Of a DNA stretch of 64,000 bases, positions 1-11,630 are shown one piece after another; the first letter of the stretch is position 1; each line of letters begins with the position of its first letter. Made by a program: the position numbers and the translations under genes. Source of the stretch: Cliona cf. orientalis (taxonomy: Eukaryota > Porifera > Demospongiae > Clionaida > Clionaidae); contig OZ005689.1 of assembly GCA_963930775.1 (NCBI GenBank), forward strand, positions 9,436,854-9,500,853, in the 5' to 3' direction. The notes beneath the pieces were generated by a model. It was not told where the DNA came from. It saw nothing but the letters and a program-made list of their open reading frames with translations, and did not search any database.

Positions 1-764
1 TTCAGGTACACCCTAACTGGGTGTATGGGTAGATGCCAAATTCTTCTCTGATATCGATTATCTGACACTAGCTGTTGGTACATAGAAATTTTTCATCGGT
101 GCATTGTAACAAAAAAAATCATATTTTTGGCAATAATTGTTATTATGGTAATAGATTTGGTTAGGTATTATGACATTGTGTAAACAGCTGACTCAGGTTA
201 ACCTATTATAAGTGGATTACATAGCATACCACCACAATGGGGAACACTATAGGTCACAGTGATATCACAGGCTCTTCATCATCCGATAATTAATCGATTA
301 GACACTCTTTGCCATGGATATATATATAGCAAAGTTCTAGGAGAAGGAAAAGCAGGAAAAGAGTGAGAGAGAGGAGAGAGAGAGAGTGTGTGCATGACTA
401 TATTGACTATCACATTTTAATTACTGGCTTAGCTGCTAGTTAGTTTATAATTAGTCCTGCACCCAATAGCTATTATTATATATATTATATTGCTACTCAA
501 AAAGTATAAGCGTATAGGATTAGTGGATGTGATTATCCCTATTTGATTTTGTAGCACTAGCTAGCTACTATCCCTACCTCATCTTTCAAATTACTTTTTC
601 CCTGTAACAAGCTCAGGATACTTCATGCCACATATTACTAAGTTTGGTATGGCAATGTTGAAGGACTGTGTGGAGGATCATTACAAACCTGATGGACACT
701 ACTGAATGGTAATAACCTCTAACAATGACACCCCCCCCCCCCCCCACACACACACACATACATA
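1..764. other. Gene-free stretch with simple repeats
   Basis: No coding region is supported here. The stretch is AT-rich and holds a short GA-rich tract near 363-390 and a C-run followed by an AC microsatellite at 731-758, immediately before the inverted-repeat element that begins at 765. Confidence 0.6.
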
Positions 765-2137
765 TACAGTCGAGCCTCCGAACAAAGGACACTTTGGGAA
801 CGGGCCTCTTGTCCTTTGCTCGGAGGTTGTCCCTATCTCGGAGGTTCATGATTTTTCAACCCATTTTGATTGTATTATCCTTAATAAGTTAGTAAATGCA
901 CTGAAATGCATAATAAGAGCAGTAGAGATGATAATCAAGTGGTTGGTACGTTCTGTTTTCAGTATCAACATAGCACAGGCTGAATTTTTTTTGTTTCTGA
1001 AGTATAAATTGGCTACTCAAAATCGTTATCTGGATTCAAGGCTAATATTATTATCGCGCATGCAGCATAATATCGCGATCGCCTAGATTGCGACGAAGGT
1101 GGGCGTGGCATCGTTAATTTAAGGGCGTGGTTTCCGGATGTCCGCTATTTAGAGGCAGTTTTGTATTGAAAAGTCACGTTGAGAGCTTGGATCTTGTCCG
1201 CTGTCCGGAATCGAGAAGCGTCCGCTTCTCGGAGGTTGATAATGTACTATAACTATGATAAATTCAATCGGTAACACGGCACTTGTCCGCTATAGAGACA
1301 CTACTGGAAAGTACGTGTAAGAAAACGATGTGGAAAGCATGTGTGCGTATGATCCATTTCATATCATCAAAGAAGTACTGGTAATGTATCTGAGAATTTG
1401 ACCCTGTTTTGTGGGGAATTGCTCAAAAGTATTTGGGAAAAGTATTGGAATTTCCCACACTATTCCAATCTTATAGGTGGGAAAATGTCAGCATAAATAG
1501 TATTGGAATAGTATTGAGTATGGTAAAACTATTCAATTGTGAATATCATAATAATAATATTATTATTAGAAAACTTGATGAATAAAACCAATCAACATGA
1601 TAATTAAAATAATAAGAGCGAAACTAACGACAAAAAATGATAAATAATGACAACAGAACACAATCAAACTTAGATGATGAGTAGTAATAATTATTATTAT
1701 GAATACAAAATTTCGACAATTACATTAATTTTAGTACTGGAGGCTTACACCAATTAGTACATAAGTCACAACATCATCTTTAGAACCGTGGGTCATCATG
1801 ACATTGTAGAACCTGTACAATTAAAAATAATGCATATTATTATTTCATGCTTTAGCATAGCCTTGAGCTTGTACCAGGGACATCCCATGTTATTCAACAT
1901 TGCATATTGAAAAACACGCCAGGATGGGCAGAGTACGGCACTATTGTAGTTACAGGGAGAGGATATACTGAATCATAATAATAATCTATAGTCGGGATAA
2001 GAGTGCTTATCATAGAAGGGTAAGGGCATCAGTGGGTTGATGACATGTTCAGACAGCCCAAGGGGTTTATGTAGTGGCCCGCTATCTGGGCTGGGTGTAT
2101 GGCACACAGCCAGATACAGTATTCACTTGACCCTATC

Positions 2138-2742
2138 ATATAGCTAGCTCCAAATTTTCGTGGCACAATATTTTCGTGAATTTCGTGATTTGAGTTCTGA
2201 TCACGAAAATTTAGTATCATTGTGAGTGTGTGCACATGCGCATCGCAAGCGCGATTGTGCGTACGTGTACGTATGCGATACTAGTCGGCTAATGAACGCC
2301 TGAACTGTGAAATGAAGCATTGAATTGCTGCTAACGATGTACAGACTCTGTACACTTACTTTCAGAAAATGAGCAAAAGATACCTACCAAATCTGCAAGG
2401 ATCTTTGTCCAAATAACATCCTTCATCTTGTATCGAATCCGCCAACAACCACGTTGAAGAAATGGCCAAACAGATGAGGTGCTAAAGGCAGAAAGAGAGG
2501 CCAGTATAAGTCTTGTCTAGTTTCTCTTCTCTTCACGTCCACACTAGCATGCTAGCCTAACACTGAGCCACATGAAATTGTGGGCAGAATGACAAGGTAA
2601 ATTGTCTGCACCGATGCCGCGGCGCGGTGGTAATCATGAAAAAATCTGGCGATCACGAAATTTTTATCACGAAAATTTTAATCATGGGATTTCAGCAGTT
2701 TCACAAAATTTTTTGAACCCGAAAATTTGGAGCTATACGGTA
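2138..2742. mobile_element. MITE-like element nested in the larger repeat
   Basis: The left end reads TAGCTCCAAATTTTCG and the right end CGAAAATTTGGAGCTATACGG, forming imperfect terminal inverted repeats. Subterminal CACGAAAATT motifs also occur in both orientations. There is no coding potential. The end sequence resembles that of the element at 41209-41403, so both may belong to one family. Confidence 0.55.
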
Positions 2743-3350
2743 TTTATTTCGTTACCCAAGTTTGTGTGGTATTTACTCGAAAGTGATGACTTTTCTATTT
2801 GAGAGCGGCGTTTATTAATACCAGTAGCTGCCAGAGAGGCAATCCATAGAGAAATGGTCAATTGACACCACTGATTCGGACCCCTTTGCCGATGTAGAAG
2901 GCTATACAGCTTGTTCTAGAAGACTGCTAAGTATTTAGTTACTTAGAACGAGTCGTGAGGCATGTTTGAATGCTAATGTATTTCTCAAATAGTAAGTGTG
3001 GTACGGCTACTATTCAAGAGCAGCAGCTATTAATTTTTGTTCAATACTTCCGGAGATGCGGCGACTAATCGAGAGAGGCGTCTGTTCGAGTGAATACAGT
3101 AGTTAAAGAACCAATGAGTGCTACCAATCTTAAATTAATATAGCCACTATCAGAAACTCCAGCATATTAAGTTTAGTGTCATGGGTCATGGTTCATGGTT
3201 GGCAAGCAGCTATAATATATTTAATAGCTATATCAAGGGCTTAAAAGGTATCTAATGTATTTTGTCAGTAATACCTCAATGATGCCCTTGTGTCCTTGAT
3301 ATGCATGTAGGGGATCAGAATATCTATAGGTGTGTGGCTATATATATATA

Positions 3351-3533
3351 CCAGGCGCTGATCCAGAAATTTTGCATGGAAGGTGGCTGACGGGGTGGCT
3401 ACCCATAGTAAACCATACTGGTGCAAGGGGGGTAGCTGGTTAATAATGGTGAACATCTCCTACATAGAAGAACTAGAGAAGGGGGCCCAGTGGCTAGCCA
3501 CCCGGCCTATCCACCCCCCTGGATCAGCCCCTG
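3351..3533. mobile_element. Short inverted-repeat element (about 183 bp)
   Basis: The terminal repeats are CCAGGCGCTGATCCAG at the left and CTGGATCAGCCCCTG at the right. The interior is C/G-rich, noncoding, and itself partly self-complementary. A related end (CAGGGGCAGATCCAAGG) occurs at 19834, suggesting a dispersed family. Confidence 0.55.
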
Positions 3534-4487
3534 TATAGCTACTCTATAAAATATTCTTTTGGCTTGTACATAACTAGCTATCTTTAATTGCTTACCAGAA
3601 GGCTGGTGCAATCCTTTGATTAACCAGTTAGCTGAGTCAGAAGAGATGGAGTAAACATCAGTATGGCTGTGCCAGCTGTAGGGACACAAATTTAGATCAG
3701 CAACTTGAAAAGCAGGCATGCCAAACTTACTTCCAGAAGTCATTATTAGGTTGTCATGAGCATCATCCTTTTCAATTGGTCCTTTCTTTTGATATCAGCT
3801 ATACAAACTTGCATGCTTGAATTTGAATTTTTATCATATGTAAGTCATGTGACCATAGTAATATCAGATATGTTTCTGATAGTCTGGATTTAATACATAT
3901 AATTCCAACATAAGCTTAAAATCTGACATTATTCATATACATCTGACAATCATGAATTAATTCAGATACTTTACATAGCCTTGGAATTTTGTACAAAAAA
4001 ATTAACACACCTTTCAAACACCATCTGTAGATTACAACACTATTTGTAGACGTTGGAAAACTATCACACATTTATTTCGATGTTTTACAAATACTTTAGA
4101 ATTGTGTATGAAAAATTTCCAATATAATAACAACACATCAAAAATTACTATACTTTTTATAGACCACTTAGAAAAATTTTCCAATATTTATCACATATAC
4201 TCCAAGTGATAATATATTATTCCAACACTATGAAATAATTTCCCACAGTTACACACCAAGATATTGGGCTCTAGGCCCCAATTTCCAAGACTATTCCAGC
4301 TCTAAGAGCTCAGCACATATGATTTTCTCATACTTTCATTACACTTTTCATAGAATTGGCTTCCAGTAGTGAGAGGTTGTCCGCTTCTCGGAGGGTCCGT
4401 TATCAGAGGCTCGACTGTACACACGTACTGTTAGGGAATAGAAATATAATATAAATGTCTATATAGATGTCTATACTCATTGCCCTG

Positions 4488-4668
4488 GTAGCAACATTAT
4501 GATGAAGCTGTACATGTAATAATTCCTTGCTTAGCTACAAGAAGTTAACGTAGAAATTATGTACATAGCTAACAGGTGCATCATGATGCATACCTCGTGT
4601 TTACAAATCCATTCAGCTTCTATTGTGTAATTATCAGTTAACTTCTTGCAAGTGAGTTCTGATTACTA
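4488..4668. repeat. Interspersed repeat, copy 1 of 3
   Basis: A roughly 180 bp block is shared in the same order with 4911-5093 and 8188-8370. The shared landmarks are ATGAAGC, ACAAGAAGTTAA, CAGGTGCATCATGATGCAT, ATTCAGCTTCT and CTTGCAAG. No protein is encoded. Confidence 0.6.
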
Positions 4669-4910
4669 TGTGAGTGTACCACTATTGCTGTTATCAATGC
4701 TACCAGGGTGGGATGAGATAGGGTTGAACCCCATCCCGGGGCCCTAATTTTGAAAAAAAAATGGGGGTTGGATTCCCTTAGTTTTTAAATGTGCCGTTAG
4801 TTTGATAATTCTTGAAATATTACCTCAGGAGCACTCTTTGAGGATCAAATTTTTCATAATTTCCTATAGCTATAATGAAGCCTGTGCATGCCCTCTCACT
4901 ATTCTTTGCC

Positions 4911-5093
4911 CATGAAGCTCTACATGTATATTCAATCATTGACATTAGCTACTTGCTTACAAGAAGTTAAGCTGGTAATAATTATTATGTACAAGACAGG
5001 TGCATCATGATGCATGCCTAGTGTCTCCCGATCTGTTTATAGCTTCTGTTGAATAATTATTGGCTTAACTGCTTGCAAGTGAGTACTGATTAG
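4911..5093. repeat. Interspersed repeat, copy 2 of 3
   Basis: This is a second copy of the block at 4488-4668, diverged by substitutions and small indels. It lies about 300 bp upstream of the dermatopontin-like gene A promoter. Confidence 0.55.
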
Positions 5094-5391
5094 CCGAGTG
5101 AATCTGAGCTACACATGAATCATAGTGTGCTAGCTACAACATTAACTTAAAAGTCATTTCACAGAATCTAACCAGCTCAGATTTGCAGGTTTGCACTACA
5201 GGAATGGTCTACAGATTATCAGCCATCACTTTAAGCACAACGAGAGCTACACCAAATAAATGGTACAATCATTATTCCTCTCTGATTCTGTGGGTACATG
5301 GTGGAAACAAGGTTACCGTAGCTGCTGTGACAAGGGCGTGCACATGGTATGGTTTACTAATTTGTATGGAAGCCAGTTAGGTAGAGATTCC

Positions 5392-5403
5392 CTATAATAA
5401 AAG
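5392..5403 (+). promoter_or_regulatory. Candidate TATA box of dermatopontin-like gene A
   Basis: CTATAATAAAAG lies about 140 bp upstream of the exon that ends at the split start codon. Paralogue B has a clear TATA box (53428-53439) in the same relative place. Transcription would start near 5425-5435. Position and resemblance are the only evidence. Confidence 0.4.
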
Positions 5404-5539
5404 ACACCCAGCGGCAGATGCTATGCACAGTGTGCACCTATACAGTGACGAGACAAATTCGGAATCTGATTCAGTGAAGCAACTATTATCCTAAGTTGAA
5501 CCTGAGGACTTGGAAAGCAACCTGAAGAACTGCTAAATC

Positions 5540-6296
5540 ATGTAAGTATAAAGTGTCACTATTATAACATAATAATAATAATAGATATTACTGCTCACTT
5601 GCTGATGTATTGCTCTTAATTTATTATTATACATGCTGATCTCGTTTTCCTTGACAGGACTAACTTTAAAAAATTACTGGAACTTGTGATTCTCTTCTGT
5701 GTCTCTCTTGCTCTAGCTGCTCCCAGGTACAAGGCATGGAATAGCAACTATGCAATGATCCAGTATCAGAACCAATTTGGCAAAAGACTCACTGCAACCT
5801 GCAATACACTACAAGGAATGTATAAGGTCGTTAGTGTGCACAGCAATATGGAAGCAGACAGATCTTGGGGATGGGAGTGCAGGGATGTTATTAATAGTGG
5901 CAATGAAAGCGGATGCTTTATATCACACTACACCAATGAGCTTAATCGTCCTATGATATTCATGTGTCCAGCAAACGAGTACATTGCAGGAGTGGACAGC
6001 TACTTCAGTAGTGAACACGGGGATCGCAGGTGGAGGTTCGTATGTTGTGGCATTGTTGATCGTCTCACTGTCAGTTGTCGTCAAACTGGCTTTGTCAATG
6101 ACTTCGATGGACTAATGAATTTCGAAGCGAACCAGTGGGAGGTGATTAATGGTGTCTTCAGCCTTTATGACAACTCCACAGAGTAAGTTGACATCAATTA
6201 ATCTACAATGTCATGTATAGTTCAATGGTACTACACTTCTCTACGCATGCATACAGGGACCGGCAATATGGATTTACCCTTTGCGAAATTCGATGA
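5540..6296 (+). CDS. Dermatopontin-like secreted protein A
   Basis: The exon model is join(5540..5541, 5658..6182, 6257..6296), giving about 188 aa. The start ATG is split: AT closes exon 1 before GTAAGT, and G opens exon 2 after TTGACAG. Translation then gives a hydrophobic signal peptide (about residues 1-22) followed by a dermatopontin domain. Visible family marks are the NDFDGLMNF-type segments, the spaced cysteines, and three copies of the D-R-x-[WY] motif (DRSWGWEC, DRRWRFVC, DRQYGFTLC). The last motif lies in exon 3 and supports that short terminal exon. Dermatopontins are small secreted matrix or lectin-like proteins; the ligand here is unknown. Paralogue B (52614-53320) has the same three-exon structure and intron phases, which strongly supports this model. 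No in-frame ATG lies upstream within exon 2. Confidence 0.9.
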
Positions 6297-8079
6297 ACAG
6301 GGTAGCTATTGACTTCTCTAAAGTTTTGTGAAATTTTGCTCATGAAGTAACTAGAGTTTAGTTTTAAATTAACAGTTAACAATAATATTTTTAACTGATG
6401 CATAACTAATCAGAATTAAGCTTTGATGATAATTATCAGGCACACTTTATCATGAGGGATCGGGGTATGCATAATATTACGAGTGCATGACCAGCAATCA
6501 GAAAGTCCTGAGTTCGGATGGATCTTGAAATTTTTTTCCAATTGCAATTCTCTTCTCCCTCATCTGCAACAGGCCATAGCATAACCGGGCAACACATCTG
6601 GTACTTTAGCAATCTGGATTTAATCAATGCCTACAATCAGACCTTCACTGATGATCTTGTGAGGACTGCTAGGAGGGCCTCTGCCATGGTTGTGCACCTA
6701 CATAGTTGTAAAGTACAATTCAGTCCTATATACCACCTTGAGAGGAGAGCTCGAGAATTTGAATGAAGTCATAGCTGCATGGAAATACCATCTTCCTACA
6801 CTCCAGTAGCTTTTGTGGTTTGAGTGCTGGACTAGCAATCAGAACTGCATGGGTACCAATTTAGAATCCTGGAAATTTTCCTGATTAAATCTATAAGCAC
6901 CTCTCTCCATTCCTGCCCTTCAGGCTAATCTGCGTTCATTACTGTGGTAGTTAGCTCCCACTTCCACAATGTATGTGTCTGCTTATGGGCACTGTAACGT
7001 GCAAGTTGTCCCCACATGCACGGGCATGTTTAATTCCTTAATTTATTGAAGCCAAATACTTAATGCTATGACTTCAATACTTTTCCTTTAATCACATCAT
7101 ATAGAGCACATACCCCGAGCGCTGCATCTATGTCTTGAAGTATGCTTATGCTTATTTACGACCTTTACCTATAATAATAACATTAATTGTGTGCTTGAAT
7201 ATGGGGTGCAGTTGATAGGTGTGGCCAACAAAAAAAAAAGTGTTTGCAATGCTCGTGCATGGGCCTTATCAAACGATTCGAAGCATGATGAAGCTAGACT
7301 TAGTTTGTTTTCAAGATTTCGATGAATTCGTTGTGCTTATGAGTCGCTCAGGTACAGATCTCAACTTAAGATGTGGCGGTTTTCATGTGGACAAGCCAGT
7401 TGCCTTGCTGCGCATGCGTGTGCGGGATAAATCATAAATCCATCTTATTATAATAATGAAATAAACTAAGATGAGAAAATTAGGAATGCATGAGTGATGT
7501 ATTTGCGAGTTTTGACTTTAGGTCTTGTATGACTTTGGGTCATACAAGACTAGATATTGTAATGAACTGAACTCGTTGCTACATGCAATAATAATAATAA
7601 CCGTTTTGTATTGTTTGTGTGTATCATATTTGTGCTAGCTAATGTTATGTTATTCATGCCTTGATTTGTGGTGATCATACTTTATTATGAATGTTGCTTT
7701 CTCGTGTATCACTATTACAATTATTGTTGTTGGTTTATGTAGTTGCATTATACTTTGTGAACCTAGCCCGCCATACAGGGGCTGAGGTGATCGTCGTGTG
7801 ACAGTTAGTCCTGACCTGAGTTGTGCTGATTCATGCTGTGTGTTGTGTGCTAAGAATATATATCGTGTTGTGAACTGTTCTAAAGTGTCTATGAACATTG
7901 AACTCCGTGAACTAAGTACGGGGATAGCGATAACTCTACATGTAGCGGCACGGGTTGATTCATCACAATATTATTATGTACATACATCAATACAGCAATA
8001 GTGCGTGATTGATGCTATCTCATGCACTACTACATGTACCACACCATGGTGACACCAAAAATAGCATTTCCTACATTGA
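6297..8079. other. No recognisable gene; repeats and weak open frames
   Basis: AT-rich sequence with several short open frames (for example 7219-7437) that resemble nothing I can name. Segments around 6480-6540 and 6816-6870 have degenerate Pol III box-B-like strings and may be old tRNA-derived SINEs. A short hairpin (TCTTGTATGAC / GTCATACAAGA) lies at 7531-7557. Confidence 0.4.
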
Positions 8080-8145
8080 GAAGACATCATTTTTGGTAAG
8101 CCAGGATAACGATGACCTGTTCTGCTTACCAAAAATGACATCTTT
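8080..8145. repeat. Short foldback repeat
   Basis: GAAGACATCATTTTTGGTAAG at the left is mirrored by CTTACCAAAAATGACATCTTTT at the right, with a spacer of about 23 bp. A noncoding hairpin-forming remnant, probably a MITE. Confidence 0.6.
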
Positions 8146-8187
8146 TCACATTTCCTGGCAGAGTATTCTAAGACTTTTCCCGGTAGC

Positions 8188-8370
8188 TATAGCAACATGA
8201 AGCCGTACATATAATCATTCCTCAATTACAAGAAATAATTATAAGCTGATAATTAATAATTATATTATGTGCATGACAGATGCATCATGATTCATACCAA
8301 TTGCTTCCTGATCCATTCAGCTTCTGTTGTATAATTATCGGTTTAACTTCTTGCAAGCGAGGAGTGATTG
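8188..8370. repeat. Interspersed repeat, copy 3 of 3
   Basis: Same block as at 4488-4668 and 4911-5093 (ATGAAGC, CAAGAAATAATT, CAGATGCATCATGATTCAT, ATTCAGCTTCTGTTG, CTTGCAAGCGAG). It lies about 250 bp upstream of the VHL-domain gene, as copy 2 does for dermatopontin-like gene A. Confidence 0.55.
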
Positions 8371-8618
8371 CGTGCACGGCTTCACGTTGGAAATGTTATT
8401 TTTGGTGTCATTTGTACATATTTGGAATTTACACTCAAGAGATTCCGAATATCTATATGTAGGATAGCATAAAAGCACGCATGCAAAGTTGACTGTTGTC
8501 AATTGTTGCACCAGCATCTATCAATTTGAAACTACCTGCAGCAACTCCAGCTTTCACAGGCAGCACATTTTAACTCAGCATCAGCTCAGCTTGAAATTCA
8601 GATATCACAGTAATAAAT

Positions 8619-9492
8619 ATGAAGGAAGGAATTCTGATACTGTGTGCACTGCTGTGTATGCACGTGGCTTATGGATATCCAGCTCATTTTCAAGAAGCAA
8701 GTTAGTCTCCCTCTCATACCAATATTAATATATCAGCTCAGAATAATTATAGAACTTAATCATCCTATATAAACCTCCTAAACCACAACTGATGAGTTAA
8801 CTATAGCATTATTATAGCAAAATTAATACTGATTTTATCATTAAAAATACACTTAGTATATTTCTATGACTTTCAGAGCAAGAGACCATAATAGCTGCTG
8901 AAAAAAGCAATGCTCGACCACAGCCTTCGTTGCCAAATGGAATGCGTGAGCTATAATCATTATTGTAGCCATACATCTACCGTCATAATGATGAGAAAAG
9001 CAAACTATTTATAGTATGCAAACTCCCTGATTAAAGGGGCTGAATTTGGAATAAATATTCTTGCACTTACATGCATATATATAATTATATATATTATATC
9101 AAATATTTTGTTTAGCATTTACGCAAATGTTGAATGTCAATGCAAAAGCTGAGCAAGTCGGTGTCCCGGGGCCGTCTGGGCTCAGATCCATTGCGTCTGA
9201 CACACCACTTCGAATGCGAGTACGCAACGATCGGAATGAAGCAGTTTATTTGTGGTGGATAGATTATTCTGGCAATCCAGTATAATATTATTTTGCAACT
9301 ATCCAAAGTGGGAGTACCTATCGTGTAAATACATATGGCACCCACCCATGGCTCGTTGCTGATGTTAGAGGTGATCTGATTAGCTCAGTTGTCCCCTACA
9401 AATCCAACATGGAATTGACCATCCAGTAAGTACCATAATAATTATACTGCATTGTGGCCAACGTACAATTAATTTTATGTTTCAGAAAGTAA
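8619..9492 (+). pseudogene. Secreted von Hippel-Lindau beta-domain protein, broken by one stop
   Basis: The exon model is join(8619..8700, 8877..8945, 9116..9425, 9486..9492), all with good GT/AG sites. Exon 1 encodes a signal peptide (MKEGILILCALLCMHVAYG). Exon 3 encodes a VHL beta domain: an RS-I-x-S opening, N-D-R-N, V-Y-L-W-W-I-D-Y, a G-N-P turn, then S-T-Y-R-V-N-T-Y-G-T-H-P-W-L-V-A-D. These align with RSV-x-S, VVLPVWLNFDGEP and the GRRIHSYRGHLWLFRD segment of human VHL. There is no alpha (elongin C-binding) domain, so this is not a canonical ubiquitin-ligase subunit. An in-frame TAA at 9283-9285 cuts the domain in an AT-rich run, so only a truncated product could be made unless this is an allele or assembly error. 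The reading frame is intact on both sides, which suggests a recent lesion. The product would end just after exon 3 whether or not the last intron is removed. Confidence 0.75.
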
Positions 9493-9890
9493 AGAAACTT
9501 GATAGATTTTGCCAACAATATGAAAGTTGAACAGATTCAGGCATGTATTTTAGACTTAGTTTAGTTAGTGCAAACTATTAATATAGCATCATGGTACTGT
9601 ATAATAATATTATTATAGACGCAGATTGACTTATTAGTTGCTACTTGTCAGAACAATAATTATTGTTTCAAGATGAAAATCTGAATGCTCTATACAAAAA
9701 GCCACCATATACGTTAAAGCAGGCTGTGCAATAATGATAATTATTATAATAATAATTATAAACTTGTGCGGCGATCCAGCTGCACTGGCACACCATGGCC
9801 AGACCAATGTTGGGCCCCACATTCATGCCCTTTATATGAACATCTAAAATAATTGATGAAAGATGTAATTGGCTACTTAACAACCCACAG

Positions 9891-10082
9891 TGCATGATCC
9901 TGAATTTGACAGGGGTGCATGGTACCGGGTCTCACAGATGTGTAGAAGTAAGGTCAATGGACAGTACCTGGGAAAACCGGCTACAACAATTTATGTTGAT
10001 CATGAATCAGTTCATCCCCATGCAATTGCAATCCCAGTCAAATTCAACAATGGCTTCACAGGCAGCATTTCAGTCTGTAGAG
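9891..10082 (+). other. Candidate orphan coding exon (64 codons, phase 1-1)
   Basis: The stretch follows an acceptor (ACCCACAG) and ends at a possible donor (AGAG|GTGTAA), with an open frame of 192 bp in symmetrical phase 1. The translation contains DRGAWYRVSQMC, YVDHESVHPH and a C-terminal SISVCRG. I do not recognise the family. The phase does not fit the VHL-domain gene's exon 3, so it would belong to another transcript or be a fragment. An overlapping second frame is also open, so coding status is uncertain. Confidence 0.25.
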
Positions 10083-10398
10083 GTGTAATTTTATGGCCCT
10101 TACTAGAATTGAGTCTGTTAATAATTATGATTTGCACATCAAAAGATTCATGGTATTAAATTTATGCATGCTTAATTATTATAAATTAATAATATATTTA
10201 ATGAAGCTTGGAACTCGCAACAAGTGTAAATTCAGTTGGCAAAAGTAAGATGTTTTGGGGGTCTTTTTAAAATTGATTTTATGGTAATAAGCATTAATTT
10301 TACTATTGACAACCTTCACACCCACCAGAATTTTATTAAGACTACATTTTTATGAGAGGTTCAGAATTAGTATTGATCTACTACAAACCATACCATAC

Positions 10399-10965
10399 CC
10401 TGATAGTACCATGCAACAATGGAATCAGAAGTAGTAATCCTGTCCTTGCAATTGCATGCACAGTCTAGTCTATTTTAGCACCTGTTGTGTAATCGGCACC
10501 TTTAAGTTAAACTTAACTCACCGTAAGTGAGGACTGATAGCATGCATATGTAGGCCATTACAGCTAAACGCAAACTACAGTAACTGTTAAGTTAATTGGT
10601 ATGAATCAACAATGGTTCTGATAACACATGCTGTTATTAGGCTCTTAGACTACCTTGTTGATGATGTATAATAATATATTATGCAATCAGATAGTACTGT
10701 GCAACAACGGAATCAAAAGTACGTAGGAATCATGTCCTTGCATGCATAGTAGTCGAGTTTAGCACCTGTTGTGTAATCAGCACCTTTAAGTTACTGTAAG
10801 TGAGGACTAATAGCATGTAGGCCATTACAGCTAAAGCAAACGAACCGTTAAGTTCAGTCGGTATGAATCAACAATGGTTCTGATTCGATCAGAGCATGCA
10901 GATCTGATTACACATGCTGTTATTATGCTCTTAGACTACCTTGTTAATGATGTGCAATCAGTACT
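10399..10965. repeat. Tandem duplication, two units of about 280 bp
   Basis: Unit 1 (about 10399-10686) and unit 2 (about 10690-10965) share, in order, TGCAACAA-GGAATCA, ATGTCCTTGCA, TTTAGCACCTGTTGTGTAATC, GCACCTTTAAGTTA, GTAAGTGAGGACT, GGCCATTACAGCTAAA, GTATGAATCAACAATGGTTC and CTTAGACTACCTTGTT. Both are noncoding and diverged by small indels. Confidence 0.75.
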
Positions 10966-11630
10966 CATATTGATTCCTCAACTGCAAGAAGTTATTACAT
11001 GAGCTCAAGCCAAAAGCTGAAAAGATTGGTAGCCACTAACTTCTCCTAACAATAATGATCTCTGCTGACCCTAGTAAATTATTATACCTAAACTGAATGA
11101 TGCACTTGAGACCCATGGCCGCTTCCTGTCACAACTGACCATGCTCAGCTGCATGCAGGGCACAGAATGGCAATCAGTACTTTAATACTGAGTAAACGTA
11201 CTCTCTCTCAAATTCGTGCTTTGTCATCGACCACGCCTCCGCTCACGTTAGAGGGGTGTGGCACGTTATTTTTCGATCGACGACACTATCCACTCCCCAT
11301 ATTTATATACCGCATGACATTGTGACTCGCCCAGGTTAAATGGTTTACTAATATCTCACTGATGAAAGTTATCCTTTATAATGCCGCTTACCAGGATTAA
11401 TAAGGTATGTATAACTATATCGTTTGTAGCAACTTTAACCGTTTGTATTTCTATTAGCTGTTATGAAAATTTTAGCCTAGTAAGGTATCATTGGTAGATA
11501 GATCTAATAGTATGAGTTCCCCCAAAAATGACTCCCTAGTCATCCTAGATTATCCCCCTTATTTAGAAACTTGCCATGATTATGAATATCTCCATTCATT
11601 TCCGAGCCTAAGGAATAAATACTGGTAATA

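Larger units (their letters stand above)
765..4420. mobile_element. Long terminal-inverted-repeat element with nested insertions
   Basis: The left end (765-780, TACAGTCGAGCCTCCG) is mirrored at the right end (about 4405-4420, GAGGCTCGACTGTA). Subterminal blocks also match in inverted order: CACTACTGGAA near 1300 against TTCCAGTAGTG near 4362. The motif TCCGCTTCTCGGAGG occurs at 1219-1233 and 4379-4393. No transposase frame is visible, so this looks like a non-autonomous DNA element, or two related MITEs plus filler. Two smaller elements sit inside it (2138-2742 and 3351-3533). The exact ends and target duplication are uncertain. Confidence 0.5.

Noticed and set aside
706..1086. 126-codon plus-strand frame
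   Set aside because: It begins in a C-run and AC microsatellite and continues through the end of the element at 765; there is no domain.
6480..6540. tRNA-gene-like box-B string
   Set aside because: No cloverleaf can be folded and box A is absent; at most a SINE remnant.
7219..7437. 72-codon frame with QDFDEFVVLMSRSG
   Set aside because: Mildly protein-like, but no family, no splice partners and a preceding A-run; not enough to call.
10399..10965. Two-unit direct repeat considered as a CRISPR-like or array structure
   Set aside because: Only two long diverged units without spacers, in a eukaryotic context; a simple tandem duplication.
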